NCBI GenBank assembly: GCA_963576735.1
Contig: OY755182.1
Span: 5,704,001-5,768,000 of the forward strand
Source: Bedellia somnulentella
Lineage: Eukaryota; Arthropoda; Insecta; Lepidoptera; Bedelliidae
Direction: 5' to 3'
Length of the DNA: 64,000 bases
A program made the translations under genes and the position numbers. Each line of letters opens with the position of its first letter. The stretch's first letter is position 1. This document shows positions 11,521 through 22,645 of this stretch, piece by piece. Under the pieces are notes generated by a model that was not told the origin of the DNA, ran no database searches, and saw only the letters and a list, made by a program, of their open reading frames with translations.

Positions 11521-14500
11521 GAATCTCAATCTAGTGGCGTTGACCGATGGAGCAGTCGGAGCGCCGAACACAGCTTAGCTTTGCAGCAGATTTTGAAACT
11601 ACAAGAAGCTAGAGCATATCACAAAACATCTCTTTTACCCTTATATCGAGAAAATGGGCTGTCCTCGCCACCCGAACCGTCGGTTGATTTTGAAAAAATA
11701 AGAAGTGACAGGAAAATGGAACCAAACGGTCAAATGAATCAACAAATGAAACTACATGCAGAGTTTAAAAAACTGAACGATGACAGAATGAAACAAAAGA
11801 AAAACGAAGAAGAATCACTCATGTATTTTCAACAAATGATGGCAGCTAAAAGTAGATTTGATTACTTAATGAGTTTACAAGAAAAGGAATCTCAGAAATG
11901 TTTAAACGAAAGAAGGGAAGATTTAAAAGTTAAAAAGGAAAGGTTTTCACCTCATGAAAACAACTCCTCACCTGCAGCCTCGCCTCAACGACATAGATCA
12001 AATGAGCCATCGCCCAGCAGGAGTGTTCGTTTATCTACCTCGTCCAGTCCATTATCAAATACTAGTCCCAATACTGTATCCCCAATTAATCATATCAAAA
12101 ATGCACAACCATTTGAAGCAAACAAATATAGTCTCAGTGAATATCCAGATGAACAAGAGGCACGAAGGCGGATGTATGACAATATGAAATCGACTGATAG
12201 AAGCCCAATTGACTTGATGGGTTTGAGTATGAGAAATCAACTTTTTAATTTTCCGTTACCCGGCAATATGGGTCTTCCATCCATGTCGTTACCTTCATCA
12301 TTTAGTCATCCAGCAGCAATGGTAGCAGCATTAAGCCAGAATCCAATGGGATTAGCATCATTGCAAGCACTATTACCTCATATTGCAAAACCTACTGACA
12401 CGGACAATCATTCTAATGTCAGTACAGAAAAAGATAGAAGAGAACAATCTGACGAAGAAAACATTCTCAACCTTAGCAAAGATGCATCTCAGGACCAAAT
12501 AAAACTATCTAGAAATTCACTAATCCAAAAAAGCGTATCTCCCAAGCGCCAGTGGACTACTTCTCAAATCCCAGTTAATTTAGGCACGCATTTTATAAAT
12601 CCAGCAACTGGTAAAAAACGAGTCCAATGCAATGTATGTCTGAAAACATTTTGTGATAAAGGTGCTCTAAAAATTCACTTTTCCGCTGTACATTTGCGAG
12701 AAATGCACAAATGCACTGTTGATGGATGCAGTATGATGTTTAGTTCGAGGCGATCTAGAAATAGACACAGCGCCAATCCAAACCCGAAACTTCATTCTCC
12801 TCATCTGAGAAGAAAAATATCCCCGCATGATGGTAGGAGTTCTCAGCTTCATCCAGTTTTGATTCCACCTCATGCAGCAGGCCTTGGCATGCCACCAGTA
12901 ATGAACGCATTAAATCCATTTGGTACGTTTCCGCTATTAAGTTCTGCCCATAACATGGGTCAATTTTCCTCCAATATACCTTCAGGATACAAACATAATA
13001 TAATTTCTAACTTCTCACATAACATTGATCACTCAAACCATTCAGAGCAGGGTGAATCAGAAGAAAATAAAGATCACAATGGTCAAGGGGATTCAGATGA
13101 AGACGATGGCATTGTTGTTGTAGCTGGAGATGATGATGATGATGATTGTGACCAGAATGATTTTTATTCATCTTACAATGCTAATCACCTAGAGTCAGAG
13201 GAAAATTCTGAAACAGAATGTGACCAAAATATAAAAGAATCAGAGCAAAACGAACAACGTAAAGATGGAGTAAACAGTCCTACATTCAACAAGAGAAAAC
13301 GAAAAAACTTGAATCCTATAAGAGTGCAACACTCCCAAGATATGGTTTACCAAGAAAGAAACAACTACACTGAAGAAAATAGTTTCGATCTTAAACGAAT
13401 AAAAACTGAAGAAACAACGTATGATGATCCTAGAGATTTAGTTAATACATGTGAAAAATTAGAAAAAGAACAAAATTCCAAAGCTATCAAAGAAGAACCA
13501 TCTGAGACCGAAGAGGTTGCTCAAGATTTAAGGGTCAAAGAAGAGCCGAAACTGGATAGTGTTTCAAAGACAGATCTACCTAAACCTAGCATGAGCCCAA
13601 AAAGTGATCATTTTTCGTCTGAAAATGCTTTGAAACGGCTTGAAAGTTTATCACGAGGTGAGTTCAATACTGCTCATAAAAAAGATGTGCATAATCTAGG
13701 ACCATATAACTTTTCTTTAAATGATAATGCGCATTCATCTGACAAATCCCGATCTTCGTCGGTTTCAAGTTATGATTGCATACCTGAAGATGCTCAGGGA
13801 CAAATTTATGGTCATTTCGATAGCGGAATCTTCATAAGCACAACCGATGTTCCCTTGGATAAAGAAATTTCTACAAAATGTACAGTATGCTCAAAAGTGT
13901 TCCAAAATGTTTTGAGTGTAAGGCAACATTACCAAAATATTCATTTAAAATTAATGTACAGATGTACGATTGATACATGCCAGATCGCATTTTCTTCAAA
14001 GAAGCTGAGAGACAAACATAGCTCCAATGTGAATATTCATAGAAGATTAATATCAGTCGATGATATGAATAACAGGGATGTATCTCCATCACGCCTTTTA
14101 ATGAGAGCTAAAGAACAAGCTGAAATATTAGCCAGAATGGGTGAAGAAGAACCGGGTGTACCATATGTGGAGATGACAAAGTATTCTCAGTCAAAAGACT
14201 TAGGAAAAATGAAGCATAGTAATGTAGCGCAGATGCCATTAAGCACTCCGTACCTTCCACTGCAATTTCCCGAGACATACGTAGGTCGCGAAGCATTCCC
14301 ACAGCATCCATTTCTATTCCCACCTTTTGGGATGCTACCTAACTTTCCTCCCTTACCGTTTGGTTTTATTCCACCTAACTTAAACGGTTTCGGCTGCCAA
14401 AATCAGAACTTTTCACCACCTTTGTCATTCGGAAAGTTAGACTACCGGGTCGAAGATGAGACGCCAAGAGCCGATAGAGATGGTGCTTATCCATGTCGTG

Positions 14501-14700
14501 GTTGCAACGAGACATTTTTAGATTTACCCCATCTAAAAAAGCATTGTGAAGATCACCATTCACAGCTTTTGCATCGTTGTATGGTGAGCGGATGCAATGC
14601 CGCTTACTTTTCTAGAACCAAAAGAAATAATCATAGTGAGTCCCACAGCATGAGTCTCCGACTTCAAGGAGGTCGCGGGATCCATGTGAACTCGTCGTGA
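11521..14700 (+). CDS. disco: Disco/basonuclin-family C2H2 zinc-finger transcription factor, terminal exon
   Basis: This single exon encodes 1059 residues to the TGA at 14698-14700. It is preceded by the acceptor TTGTTGTTTCAG; a frame drawn from 11509 would begin inside that intron, so 11521 is the true exon start. Numbering from the proposed exon 1, three pairs of C2H2 fingers lie at 392-413/420-447, 809-830/837-862 and 1014-1035/1042-1064. The first of each pair is CX2CX12HX4H and the second CX4CX12H followed by a histidine 4-9 residues later, the paired layout of basonuclins and insect Disco. Other marks are a glutamine-rich N-terminus, an aspartate run encoded at 13129-13146, a basic KRKRKN nuclear signal at about 13294, and sumoylation-type psi-K-x-E sites at K650, K679 and K695. 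Drosophila disco and disco-r act redundantly as Hox partners in gnathal and appendage patterning; choosing disco over disco-r is uncertain. Confidence 0.93.
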   Translation, partial: ESQSSGVDRWSSRSAEHSLALQQILKLQEARAYHKTSLLPLYRENGLSSPPEPSVDFEKIRSDRKMEPNGQMNQQMKLHAEFKKLNDDRMKQKKNEEESLMYFQQMMAAKSRFDYLMSLQEKESQKCLNERREDLKVKKERFSPHENNSSPAASPQRHRSNEPSPSRSVRLSTSSSPLSNTSPNTVSPINHIKNAQPFEANKYSLSEYPDEQEARRRMYDNMKSTDRSPIDLMGLSMRNQLFNFPLPGNMGLPSMSLPSSFSHPAAMVAALSQNPMGLASLQALLPHIAKPTDTDNHSNVSTEKDRREQSDEENILNLSKDASQDQIKLSRNSLIQKSVSPKRQWTTSQIPVNLGTHFINPATGKKRVQCNVCLKTFCDKGALKIHFSAVHLREMHKCTVDGCSMMFSSRRSRNRHSANPNPKLHSPHLRRKISPHDGRSSQLHPVLIPPHAAGLGMPPVMNALNPFGTFPLLSSAHNMGQFSSNIPSGYKHNIISNFSHNIDHSNHSEQGESEENKDHNGQGDSDEDDGIVVVAGDDDDDDCDQNDFYSSYNANHLESEENSETECDQNIKESEQNEQRKDGVNSPTFNKRKRKNLNPIRVQHSQDMVYQERNNYTEENSFDLKRIKTEETTYDDPRDLVNTCEKLEKEQNSKAIKEEPSETEEVAQDLRVKEEPKLDSVSKTDLPKPSMSPKSDHFSSENALKRLESLSRGEFNTAHKKDVHNLGPYNFSLNDNAHSSDKSRSSSVSSYDCIPEDAQGQIYGHFDSGIFISTTDVPLDKEISTKCTVCSKVFQNVLSVRQHYQNIHLKLMYRCTIDTCQIAFSSKKLRDKHSSNVNIHRRLISVDDMNNRDVSPSRLLMRAKEQAEILARMGEEEPGVPYVEMTKYSQSKDLGKMKHSNVAQMPLSTPYLPLQFPETYVGREAFPQHPFLFPPFGMLPNFPPLPFGFIPPNLNGFGCQNQNFSPPLSFGKLDYRVEDETPRADRDGAYPCRGCNETFLDLPHLKKHCEDHHSQLLHRCMVSGCNAAYFSRTKRNNHSESHSMSLRLQGGRGIHVNSS

Positions 14701-15205
14701 CGCCATCCCCGTGAATAAACGAACGATTAATAGTATTTGTGAGAATCCAGTGCATTTGTGATTTAGTTATTTATAAGTACCAAATATCTGCTGTTATTTT
14801 AGTAAATCCAAATATTGTATCTTAATATCGATAGAACCAGTACCACTCAATTCTCATTACATCAATAAAAAGCTACATTCCATTAGAAATAATTTGTGCA
14901 ATAAATTGTAAATAAATAATAGAGGATAGTTTTTTCAGTATTGCTCTTGGATACTTTTTATTGATAAATTATTGTTTGTCGCTAATTTGGTGCTAATGTG
15001 TATAAAACAAACTATTATTATATTCAATGTAGCGTAATTAGAATAATTATTTTATTTAGCTTGTACGAATTCTGTTGTGAAACCAAAAATCATGGATTTC
15101 TGATTTGTGTAAATGTGTCTCGGTGTTTTCAAATATTTTGTACCTATATTAGGATAAGAAAGCATAAGTATGATTATTTGCCAAACTTAATATGATCAAA
15201 ATAAA
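14701..15205 (+). terminator. 3' UTR with candidate poly(A) signals
   Basis: After the stop codon the DNA turns strongly AT-rich. AATAAA hexamers occur at 14874-14879, 14900-14905, 14911-14916 and 15200-15205. The cluster at 14874-14916 would give a 3' UTR of roughly 200 bases and the last a UTR of about 520 bases. Which is used cannot be told from sequence. Confidence 0.55.
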
Positions 15206-15445
15206 ATATTCAATTGAAATTTGACTATTTATTTGATTTTATAATCTATATTTCAAATATTCAAAATCTTAAAAAATCTATTCCATGAAAGTATACTCTA
15301 AAAGATCTATTTATTTGCCTGAATAGAGTTCCGATCATCACCGCTTCTTTTAATTGAATACATTTGTAAAAATGTGAGTATATCTATGTTTTATTTATAA
15401 TATAAAATGACTGGACTTGACTGAAAATGGTTGATCAATAAAATT

Positions 15446-15663
15446 ACATACATACATATACTCACGGCTATATTTCCCTAGAAGGGGTAGCCAGAGCTAA
15501 GGAATTATAAATTCCTCAGCCAGTTTTGAAGTTGAGTGGGGAAAAAATGGTGAAAATAAAGGTTTTTGGTGATGGGTCTCCAACCACATCGCCCAAAAAT
15601 CCAATAAAAAGCCCCACTACCCTTAGTATACTATAGTATAGTAGACATTCTAAGCCGGCACTA
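15446..15663 (-). mobile_element. SINE-A copy with a rearranged 5' part
   Basis: The tail, hairpin region and centre match the family. Near the 5' end, where other copies read CGCCTCTTACG..., this copy has a short palindromic filler TATACTATAGTATA before rejoining at ACATTCTAAGCCGGCACTAC. About 30 bases were replaced. Confidence 0.85.
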
Positions 15664-16833
15664 CTCAATCAATAAAATTGAACCATCATAAGAACCCTTA
15701 AATGCCTTATTTGTTCTCCTTTCGCCGAAAGCAGCAAGAAAAACTTTTATTTCAATCTTTAACCATTGTATCACCACGAATATGAGTATTCACGTGGAAA
15801 TTGTGAAAGAAGTACAAGATGATCATGTTATTTTTAACTGTGTAACAAGAAGAATTTGTATAATCTCACAAATTCTGGAAATCGAACCGGATAACTCCGA
15901 GTTGTGAGCTTTACATTCTAATGCTAGACCACAAACGTTGTAAATAATATATCAAAACTTCAGTAGATTCGAAAAAACACTACCTACATAAGTACCATAG
16001 GACGAAGACAGATGCAAAGGTATTGAGTTATGAGTTAGTAACCTTATTGATGTACGTAAGTATAGAATAATCTTATTTTTATGAATCTCCAAACTCTATG
16101 AAATATTTCAGTAAGAAAGATTAGAAACATATCTATCACCACTAGATTAGAAAATGAAAATGGCGATTAAAATATACAGTATGTATTTAGTGGGCAATCC
16201 CACATCAAAATCTTAATTGATGTATAATTACTACCATCTTCAACTTTACCTCCATTATTAATTTAGTTCAAAAACAAAACAAACAGCGTATATATACAGA
16301 AAAATCCCTAATCTTTAACTTGTTAAATACAAATTGTTAAATAATTTAAGCCAGTAAAATTATTTCTTTGGTTCTTCTCCTTTGTTTCATGTAGGTAATC
16401 GTATTTGAAAATGATATATGTTTATGATATTATTTACTACTATATTTTTTAGTTTTACCAACTCTTAAAGAACAAATTTTCATGCCATTTAATTTAACTT
16501 TAGATTTGGCTACACGTGTAAAGGCAAAAAGAAACTTAATGTTTTATTGAAAAAAAACTAAATATTCCGACTACATCTGCACAAGCTAGTTAGTAAATAG
16601 ATAATATAGATATACTATTATAGTTTTCATTCGAAATAACACGATAAACGATACATAACGTTTAATGCCACCCCTGTTCGTAGCATAAAGGTTACTATTA
16701 AAATGTAATTAAGTCTTATTAAGTGATCTGCTGGTACCTGCCTCATTATATGATGTCCTACTCGGTCACCTGTCATAAATTATGGTCACTTCTTTTTGTA
16801 GTTGAAATTTACGATCAGACATACTAAATATAT
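15664..16833. other. AT-rich stretch, nothing recognised
   Basis: No exon, RNA gene or repeat family could be identified. Confidence 0.5.
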
Positions 16834-17092
16834 CATACATACATATACTCACGCCATTAGTTCCCATTGGGGTAGGCAGAGACTATTAATCGCCACTTCG
16901 TACGATCCTGACAAACCTCTCTAGCTTCGTTTACATCCATCAATCTTTTCATACATGCTCTTTTATTCTTCATACTTCGGACGCCAGCCTTTTTGAGCAC
17001 ACTCTCAATTTGGTCCAAGTGTGTTCTCCGTGGTCGTCCTCATCAACATTACCATCCACACTAGCTCTATAGATCCCTTTTACCAATTTTCC
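16834..17092 (-). mobile_element. LINE-B 3' end
   Basis: It starts with the CATACATACATATACTCACG tail and covers about 80 codons of the reverse-transcriptase C-terminus, including the segment for GRPRRTHLDQIE; a small deletion in the region GTCGTCCTCATCAACATT shifts the frame. It is 5'-truncated, as expected of target-primed reverse transcription. Confidence 0.85.
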
Positions 17093-17149
17093 CTTATACA
17101 TCAATGATGTATTTATCCTTCCATTCTAAATAAAGCCTTTGTTTATGAC

Positions 17150-17337
17150 ACGGATGAGTTGTACGTAAGTCATGTGACAGTGTATTGGTACAAAAATAGC
17201 AACTGGCCTGCCCACTATCATGATTACACTGTCCAAGCAAAACGTGGGTACTGTGAACACCATGTGACAATGTCACGTAATATTCAGAAGTATTAATACC
17301 TCTGCCACCCCTTCGGAGATATACGAGGTGGACGTGT
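17150..17337 (+). mobile_element. SINE-C, 5'-truncated
   Basis: It begins in the body at GAGTTGTACGTAAGTCATG and ends CACCCCTTCGGAGATATACG...GACGTG. The tRNA-like head is missing and the terminal hairpin is imperfect. Confidence 0.75.
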
Positions 17338-17452
17338 GAGTCTGGAGTCTTTAATACACATCATCGTTGCGTTTTCGCTAACAGCGTTTAAAGCTAAAAG
17401 GGAGTGGCACAAGCGTATTGCCCGGTAATTAGTTAAAAAATATTATATAAAA

Positions 17453-17597
17453 TACTACCCGCGGGTGTTCATAAGAGGCGACTAAGGTTATTGAGGCTTT
17501 TTACTGAATTATCAGGTGATGTGGTTGGAGACCCATCACCAACAACCTCTATTTTACAATCAGATTTCCCACTCATCTTTCAAGAGTGAGGAATATT
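17453..17597 (+). mobile_element. SINE-A internal fragment
   Basis: The CCCGCGGGTGTTCATAAGAG, GGTGATGTGGTTGGAGACCC and ACTCATCTTTCAAGAGTGAG blocks place it in the A2-type subfamily. Both ends are missing. Confidence 0.7.
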
Positions 17598-17636
17598 GTT
17601 ATTGAAAGCGGAAAAGAGTAATACTTAGAGAATAAC

Positions 17637-17690
17637 CTTACTGGGGTAGGCAAACTATCGATCGCTACTTTAAACGAACCATGAAACCTA
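17637..17690 (-). repeat. LINE-B scrap
   Basis: CTGGGGTAGGCAAACTATCG and ATCGCTACTTTAAACGA match the antisense of the last LINE-B codons. Confidence 0.5.
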
Positions 17691-17799
17691 GCACGAGCGC
17701 ATTTTTTTCGGCTAAAGGGCATTATGTTTATGTATGCAAATTTGTACGTCTCTTGATCGTCACCTCGGTGTAAATGTGAGTTAGCTTATAGTGTCTGAT

Positions 17800-17807
17800 T
17801 GACGTCA
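17800..17807. promoter_or_regulatory. CRE palindrome TGACGTCA
   Basis: A perfect octamer in TGATTGACGTCACATCGG, just upstream of a decayed LINE. A chance match is possible. Confidence 0.2.
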
Positions 17808-17832
17808 CATCGGTTTTGGTTGTAATCAATAA

Positions 17833-18292
17833 ACAAAATATAAGGTGAGGAAACAAAGGGAAATGAATAGAAGAACTTTAAGCGTACCTAAATGTAACAA
17901 TTACTACGGTCAAAGACAGAGAATTTATTTAGTTCCCAAATTTCTAAATGAATTGTCTAATGAAATAAAAACATGTAAAACCAAGGGTTTGTTTAAAAAG
18001 AAGTTCAAACATTGATTATTAGAAAGATTAAAAGAGAAACCACAGTAATTTTATTCAATTTTATTTTATTTATTTATTTTTTTGCATAAAACATTAATAC
18101 TTGTATGTCGTTTTTTAGAAGGAAATATTTTACTATATAGTTGTGAGCCATTAAACATTACCATTAGTGTATATGGAGCGTTATTGCTGCCGACAAACTT
18201 TCTAAGTTTGGCAGAATATTTTGTATATGTTTAAAGGTTAAAAATTTCAAATAAATGTTTTTTTCATTTTTTTTCATTTTTTCATTCATTTA
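17833..18292 (+). mobile_element. LINE (CR1/Jockey-like) 3' end with RT C-terminus
   Basis: A 60-codon open frame ends at TGA 18013-18015. Its peptide includes RRTLSVPKCNNYYGQRQRIY, then LVPKFLNELSNEIK and LFKKKFKH, the classic C-terminal signature of CR1/L2/Jockey-type reverse transcriptases (small basic residues, P-x-L-N-x-L, F-K-x-K). It is followed by a roughly 240-bp 3' UTR and an imperfect TTTTTTTCA-type tail at 18256-18292. It is 5'-truncated and unrelated to LINE-B. Confidence 0.7.
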
Positions 18293-18312
18293 AAAGTCAT
18301 CAATTGATGAAT

Positions 18313-18558
18313 TGCCGTGTAGTGTCGGCATAGAATAACACTACCCCATTTCTTCCGGTGGGTGTATGTAAGAGGCGACTAACGGATTTGGAGCTTTTAA
18401 GGGATTTTTGGGCGATGTGGTTGGAGACCCATCACCGGAAACCTTTATTTTACCATCTTTTCCCCACTAAAATTTCCAAACGTGGCTGAGGAATTTCCAA
18501 TTCCTTAGCTCTGGCTACCCCTTCTAGGGATTTATAGCCGTGAGCATATGTATGTATG
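18313..18558 (+). mobile_element. SINE-A, near full length
   Basis: It runs from GCCGTGTAGTGTCGGCATAG to GCCGTGAGCATATGTATGTA. The 5' half is A1-type (CTTCCGGTGGGTGTA, ACTAACGG) while GATGTGGTTGG matches A2, so it mixes subfamily markers. Confidence 0.9.
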
Positions 18559-18589
18559 GAATTAAAAGGTCGCTCGTGCTAGCCTTGAT

Positions 18590-18690
18590 GGTAAACATAT
18601 CTAGCTTTATTTACATCCATCAATCTTTTCGTATATGCTCTTTTCTTTTTTATACTTCGGGCACCTATGTTTTTAAGCTGATTCTCTATT
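18590..18690 (-). repeat. LINE-B scrap
   Basis: TTTACATCCATCAATCTTTT and a TATGCTCTTTTCTTTTTTATAC stretch match the antisense RT C-terminus, worn. Confidence 0.6.
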
Positions 18691-18846
18691 TAATAATATT
18701 TAATTAAGTAAATACTTACTTTTCGATCATAAGAGCGTCGTCGCGTCCTTGTTAATTTTTTGGTAAAAATAGCTGAGTTAATGGTTCTAAAGTTCAAGTT
18801 ATCCCTTTATCGTGATAGTACCCACAAGTTTATGAATGAATATTGG

Positions 18847-18955
18847 TACATACATATTTGTACTCACGGCTATGATTCCCTAGAAGGGGTAGCTAGATTT
18901 TCGGAATAAGAGATTCCTCAGCCACTTTTGGAAGTCGAGTGGGGAAGGATTGTAA
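18847..18955 (-). mobile_element. SINE-A, 5'-truncated
   Basis: Only the tail, hairpin module and CCACTTTTGGAAG block remain; it stops after GAGTGGGGAAGGAT. Confidence 0.8.
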
Positions 18956-19177
18956 GTAAATGTTGAATAAATAATGAGTTTTTTTGCTCATAATAATCAA
19001 GTGCACTGCATCCATTGCCGGTAACGTACCGTTGTATGTATATGATAATTGGTAACCTCGTAGGTATTAACACCTGCTGGAACTAAATTAACATAAGTTG
19101 GCTCCAGTCAATAATTATATAAGGCAGTGTTTCAGTTCTTCAGAATGATTTTTTATTTAATATTGTTTACTTTAATG

Positions 19178-19421
19178 CTGTGTAGTATTGGCTTAGAATA
19201 GCACTACCCTATTTCTTCCGGTGAGTGTACGTAAAAGGCGACTAACGGTATTGGGGCTTTAAAGGGATTTTTGGGCGATGCGGTTGGAGACCCATCACCA
19301 GCAACCTTTATTCCACCATCTGTAACACCCACGTAACTTCCAAAAGTGGCTGAGGAATTTTCTGATTCCTTAGCTCTGGCTACCCCTTCTAGGAATTTAT
19401 AGCCGTGAGTATGTATGTATG
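19178..19421 (+). mobile_element. SINE-A, near full length (A1-type)
   Basis: It runs from GCTGTGTAGTATTGGCTTAG to GCCGTGAGTATGTATGTATG. TGGCTACCCCTTCTAGGAA has one change in the hairpin's 3' arm. Confidence 0.9.
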
Positions 19422-19718
19422 TTTACATAAATATTGCATACCGTGTAAATGCTTTTCGTTACATTAAAAGTGACATATGCCGTAAATACACCAAACCAAT
19501 ATAAACAGGATATATTAGGGGAAAAAGATAGACCACGACATTAGAATCTAAATTAACCTTATCATTAGGACTTATCACAGCTATTATACCAATCAATATC
19601 AATAGAGGTTTTTTTTGTTTTATAGGATAGGTAAAATAGACAAGCTCTAGGTACAAGATATCCAATAAACAATTATACACAAGAAACACAGTACCAATTC
19701 TAAAACAATTACCTTACG

Positions 19719-19807
19719 GTGTCACAGCCAACTTTGACATTTCCGATCGCGTGACATCCGCTGTCACGTCGTATGTCGTATGTGACATCGCGTGACGCTG
19801 TTGACGG
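19719..19807. promoter_or_regulatory. Cluster of TGACA/TGTCA half-sites
   Basis: Within about 90 bp there are at least six GTGAC/TGTCA words in both orientations, including GTGACATCCGCTGTCAC and GTGACATCGCGTGACGC, in a CpG-richer patch. TALE homeodomain proteins such as Homothorax prefer TGACAG/CTGTCA. A partial internal duplication could also create the pattern. Function is unknown. Confidence 0.3.
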
Positions 19808-21236
19808 TTTGTCGTACATTTTTAAAGTTTCGATTATCGAATGTTATTCTATTCGAAACAAAGGGCTGTTTAGTAGGGGACGGAATCGAAAATTGATTTT
19901 ACGGTGACAGGATTACAAACATCAGACACACCCTCCCGTTTTAGTTGTGTTTTGGTTAGCCATTTTGTTGTTCGTTGATTATGGAACTTTTCCAAGTAGA
20001 AAATATATAAATGATGTTGTACAAAATACATTTTTATTGGTATAAAAAGATGACAATTTAATAGTTTCTGAAATACTACCTTACGGTTTCTTTTCAGTAG
20101 GAAGGTAAAACTATGGTGAGTTAAATTATGGGTGGTAGTAGAAGTAGCGAGTAGCTTTAAAGTGTAGAGGGAAGAAATGGCTTCAAGTACATATTTCTTT
20201 CTTTGGTGTTGTAAGAGGTGACATAAACATACAGTATTTTTTTTGAGTCAAACTATAATAACTCACACATCGTTGTCATCGTTAACTATCGGCATGGAAT
20301 GACTTTATCAACCCCATCATTTCCCCTGCAAATTTTACAAACCTAGAAAAAAAATAAGTTTTCTTGTCGTACAGTCAACACATCATTAAGGAATATTATA
20401 TTGGATAGTTGAACTAACTTACTTCAATTTCATCTTTTACCTTATATTTGGGTGGCGCCCTCCAAGCTGAGCTATACGTACGCAACCCTATTAAAGACAC
20501 CACATTTACACTGGCTGCCTACTAAAATAATTCCTCATTTACATAATCAACGGTCATCAAATGCACGATTTGCATCTGAAACGCAACTAAAATAACAATA
20601 ACGAAACGCACAAAAGAAAATAACCGAAAACCATGACCTTTATTACGTTCACAATAGAGGGCAAACTCAGAATGCAAGTTTGAAAAAAGTTGATAAAAAA
20701 CTAAGCCAGTTGGTGAATTCAAAATAAGAATCCGTACGTCCTGTCAGCAATTTGTTTTGAAGAGAGAACACTTCTAATTCGCAAAAAGAACGAGTCTATG
20801 CCTTAAAAAGCATCGTCACGCAAGTGCCATGTAAGGGTGCAGGCATATTGAATCTTTTTCAAGAATTTGATTTATATTAATTTATATCGTCATATTCTTC
20901 ATTTTAACTTTGATTTATATAAATAAGGATATATTTTAAAACCGTTTTTATTTATACAAAAGAGGTTTTGCAGACATTCGTGACTTTATTAGTATCGGGT
21001 GCGACTCTTGTGGTGGCACTGCCTCCGTTGTGCAATGTTTAGATCGTTTGTCTCACAATACTGAGTTGTCTTTATCTACTAAAATCTCATGACTTAAAAT
21101 TTGAATTTTGCCAACATGGTTGTGAAATTCAAAGATTTATCCCCTAAAAATCTAAAACAAATATGATTCAGCGATGTAGATTTATTCTTACCTAAACCTT
21201 ATTCAGGACAGACCCTCATTGGGGACATATTTAGTG
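19808..21236. other. AT-rich stretch, nothing recognised
   Basis: No gene was seen. A weak, worn SINE-A-like word (CGGCATGGAATGAC...CCCCATCATTTC) near 20290-20340 is too eroded to call. Confidence 0.45.
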
Positions 21237-21365
21237 ATGAAGAAGTATTTGGTCTAGTTAGTTGTAGTTCCAGTGGACGCGGGTTCGATTCCCACTGAAT
21301 GCTTGTTTCTAAGTCCTGAGTGTTATTTAAATGAGTATTTTATAATATTGAGTATATCGTTGAGT
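21237..21365 (+). repeat. tRNA-derived SINE fragment
   Basis: It contains GGACGCGGGTTCGATTCCCA, a perfect polymerase III B-box context, followed by a non-tRNA tail GCTTGTTTCTAAGTCCTGAG and an AT-rich end. No cloverleaf 5' half is readable. It differs from SINE-C, -D and -E. Confidence 0.5.
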
Positions 21366-22177
21366 TAGTAAGGTTAACTTAATTGTGATGTATAACGTCC
21401 GAATATTTAGCTTTATTGGCTATGACGATAGGCTGGATTGCTTGGAACATAATTGTAATATCAAAAAGTTTAACAATATTTATATTATTTCTTTTTGTTA
21501 TAATATTCATCAAGAAATTAATTTATTACAACTCTAGAATTTCTCTTCAACTTTTAATAATTTAAAAAGTTATCCTATTTTTTCTTGTCGCGTGATTTTC
21601 TAAGGAATCTTGTAAAAGATCCCTTTAACTACAAAACACAAAGGAATACTATTTGGTATTTACACAAGAACAAGTAATCTAAAAACGCCCTCCTACCCCA
21701 CCCCAAAAAATACTTCAGTCGCTAACCGCTCGCCATAGTAAACGCAGCTTTAGTTGTTGGAAATTTGAATTTGAAAAAGTTCGAAATGGGGCTTTCTAGA
21801 AGGTGTTTTTTTCTTTTTGCGGTTGTTAATGAATGTGTGGCTTCTTAGGGAGCTGTGTGCTTATTAACTTATTACTATCGGTCCCCTCGCAGACATGACT
21901 ATGGGAGGCTGCGTATTCAAATATCGATGCTTTATGTCATTTCAGAGTCTGAGTGAACTTGGTTTTAGTAGGTTATAATAATGTTAAGGCATTAATTAAT
22001 TACAGTAACACTGTAACTTATCGTTGTTTAGTTTAATGTTTCTAAAATTACCAATAGCTGTTGTTAGTAATTGTATGATGAAATATAATAGTTATTATAT
22101 TATAAAAGTGCTAGATTATAAAGTAGGTAGTTACAAAGCTTCAAACATTTAATTAATGATTCATTTAATTAAATCAT

Positions 22178-22343
22178 TACATACACATTTACTCACGCCA
22201 TTAGTTCCCATTGGGGTAGGCAGAGATTATCGATCGCCACTTCGTATGATCCTGTCCAACTGTAGCTTCGTTTACATCCACAATATTTTCATACATGCTC
22301 TTTTATTCTTCATACTACGGACGCCTGCCATTTTGAACGCACT
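22178..22343 (-). mobile_element. LINE-B 3' end
   Basis: Tail, hairpin and about 50 codons of the antisense RT C-terminus are present. Small deletions break the frame (CCTGTCCAACTGTAGC). Confidence 0.8.
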
Positions 22344-22470
22344 TATCATTATAAATTTAAATAAATATAAAAGTCTATACTAATTCATAACTGTAGAACA
22401 AGTGCGTAGAGCACTTAATTGACGCACATTCTAAATCTTACATACTTACATACATTTACTCACGTCACTG

Positions 22471-22572
22471 GTGAAAGAGATGAATAGTACCAATGTAGAT
22501 GGTAGTGGTAATAGAGGACGACCACAGAAAACACACCAAGATCAAATAGAGACAGTGCTCAAAAAAGCTCAA
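22471..22572 (+). mobile_element. LINE-B internal fragment, fused to SINE-C
   Basis: It codes for a worn version of the RT C-terminus (N-V-D-G-S-G-N-R-G-R-P-Q-K-T-H). It stops abruptly and continues into SINE-C at 22574 without a stop codon, giving a chimeric 60-codon frame (22471-22653). Confidence 0.6.
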
Positions 22573-22573
22573 A

Positions 22574-22645
22574 ATATGTGGTTAATATATCATGTCGTTA
22601 ATGGTGAGAGAAAACTTCGTAGGAAAACCCACTTAGCTGAGTTAC
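22574..22645 (+). mobile_element. SINE-C internal fragment
   Basis: It matches the ATGTGGTTAATTTATCATGG...AACCCACATGGCTGAGTT part of the body. Head and 3' module are missing. Confidence 0.65.
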
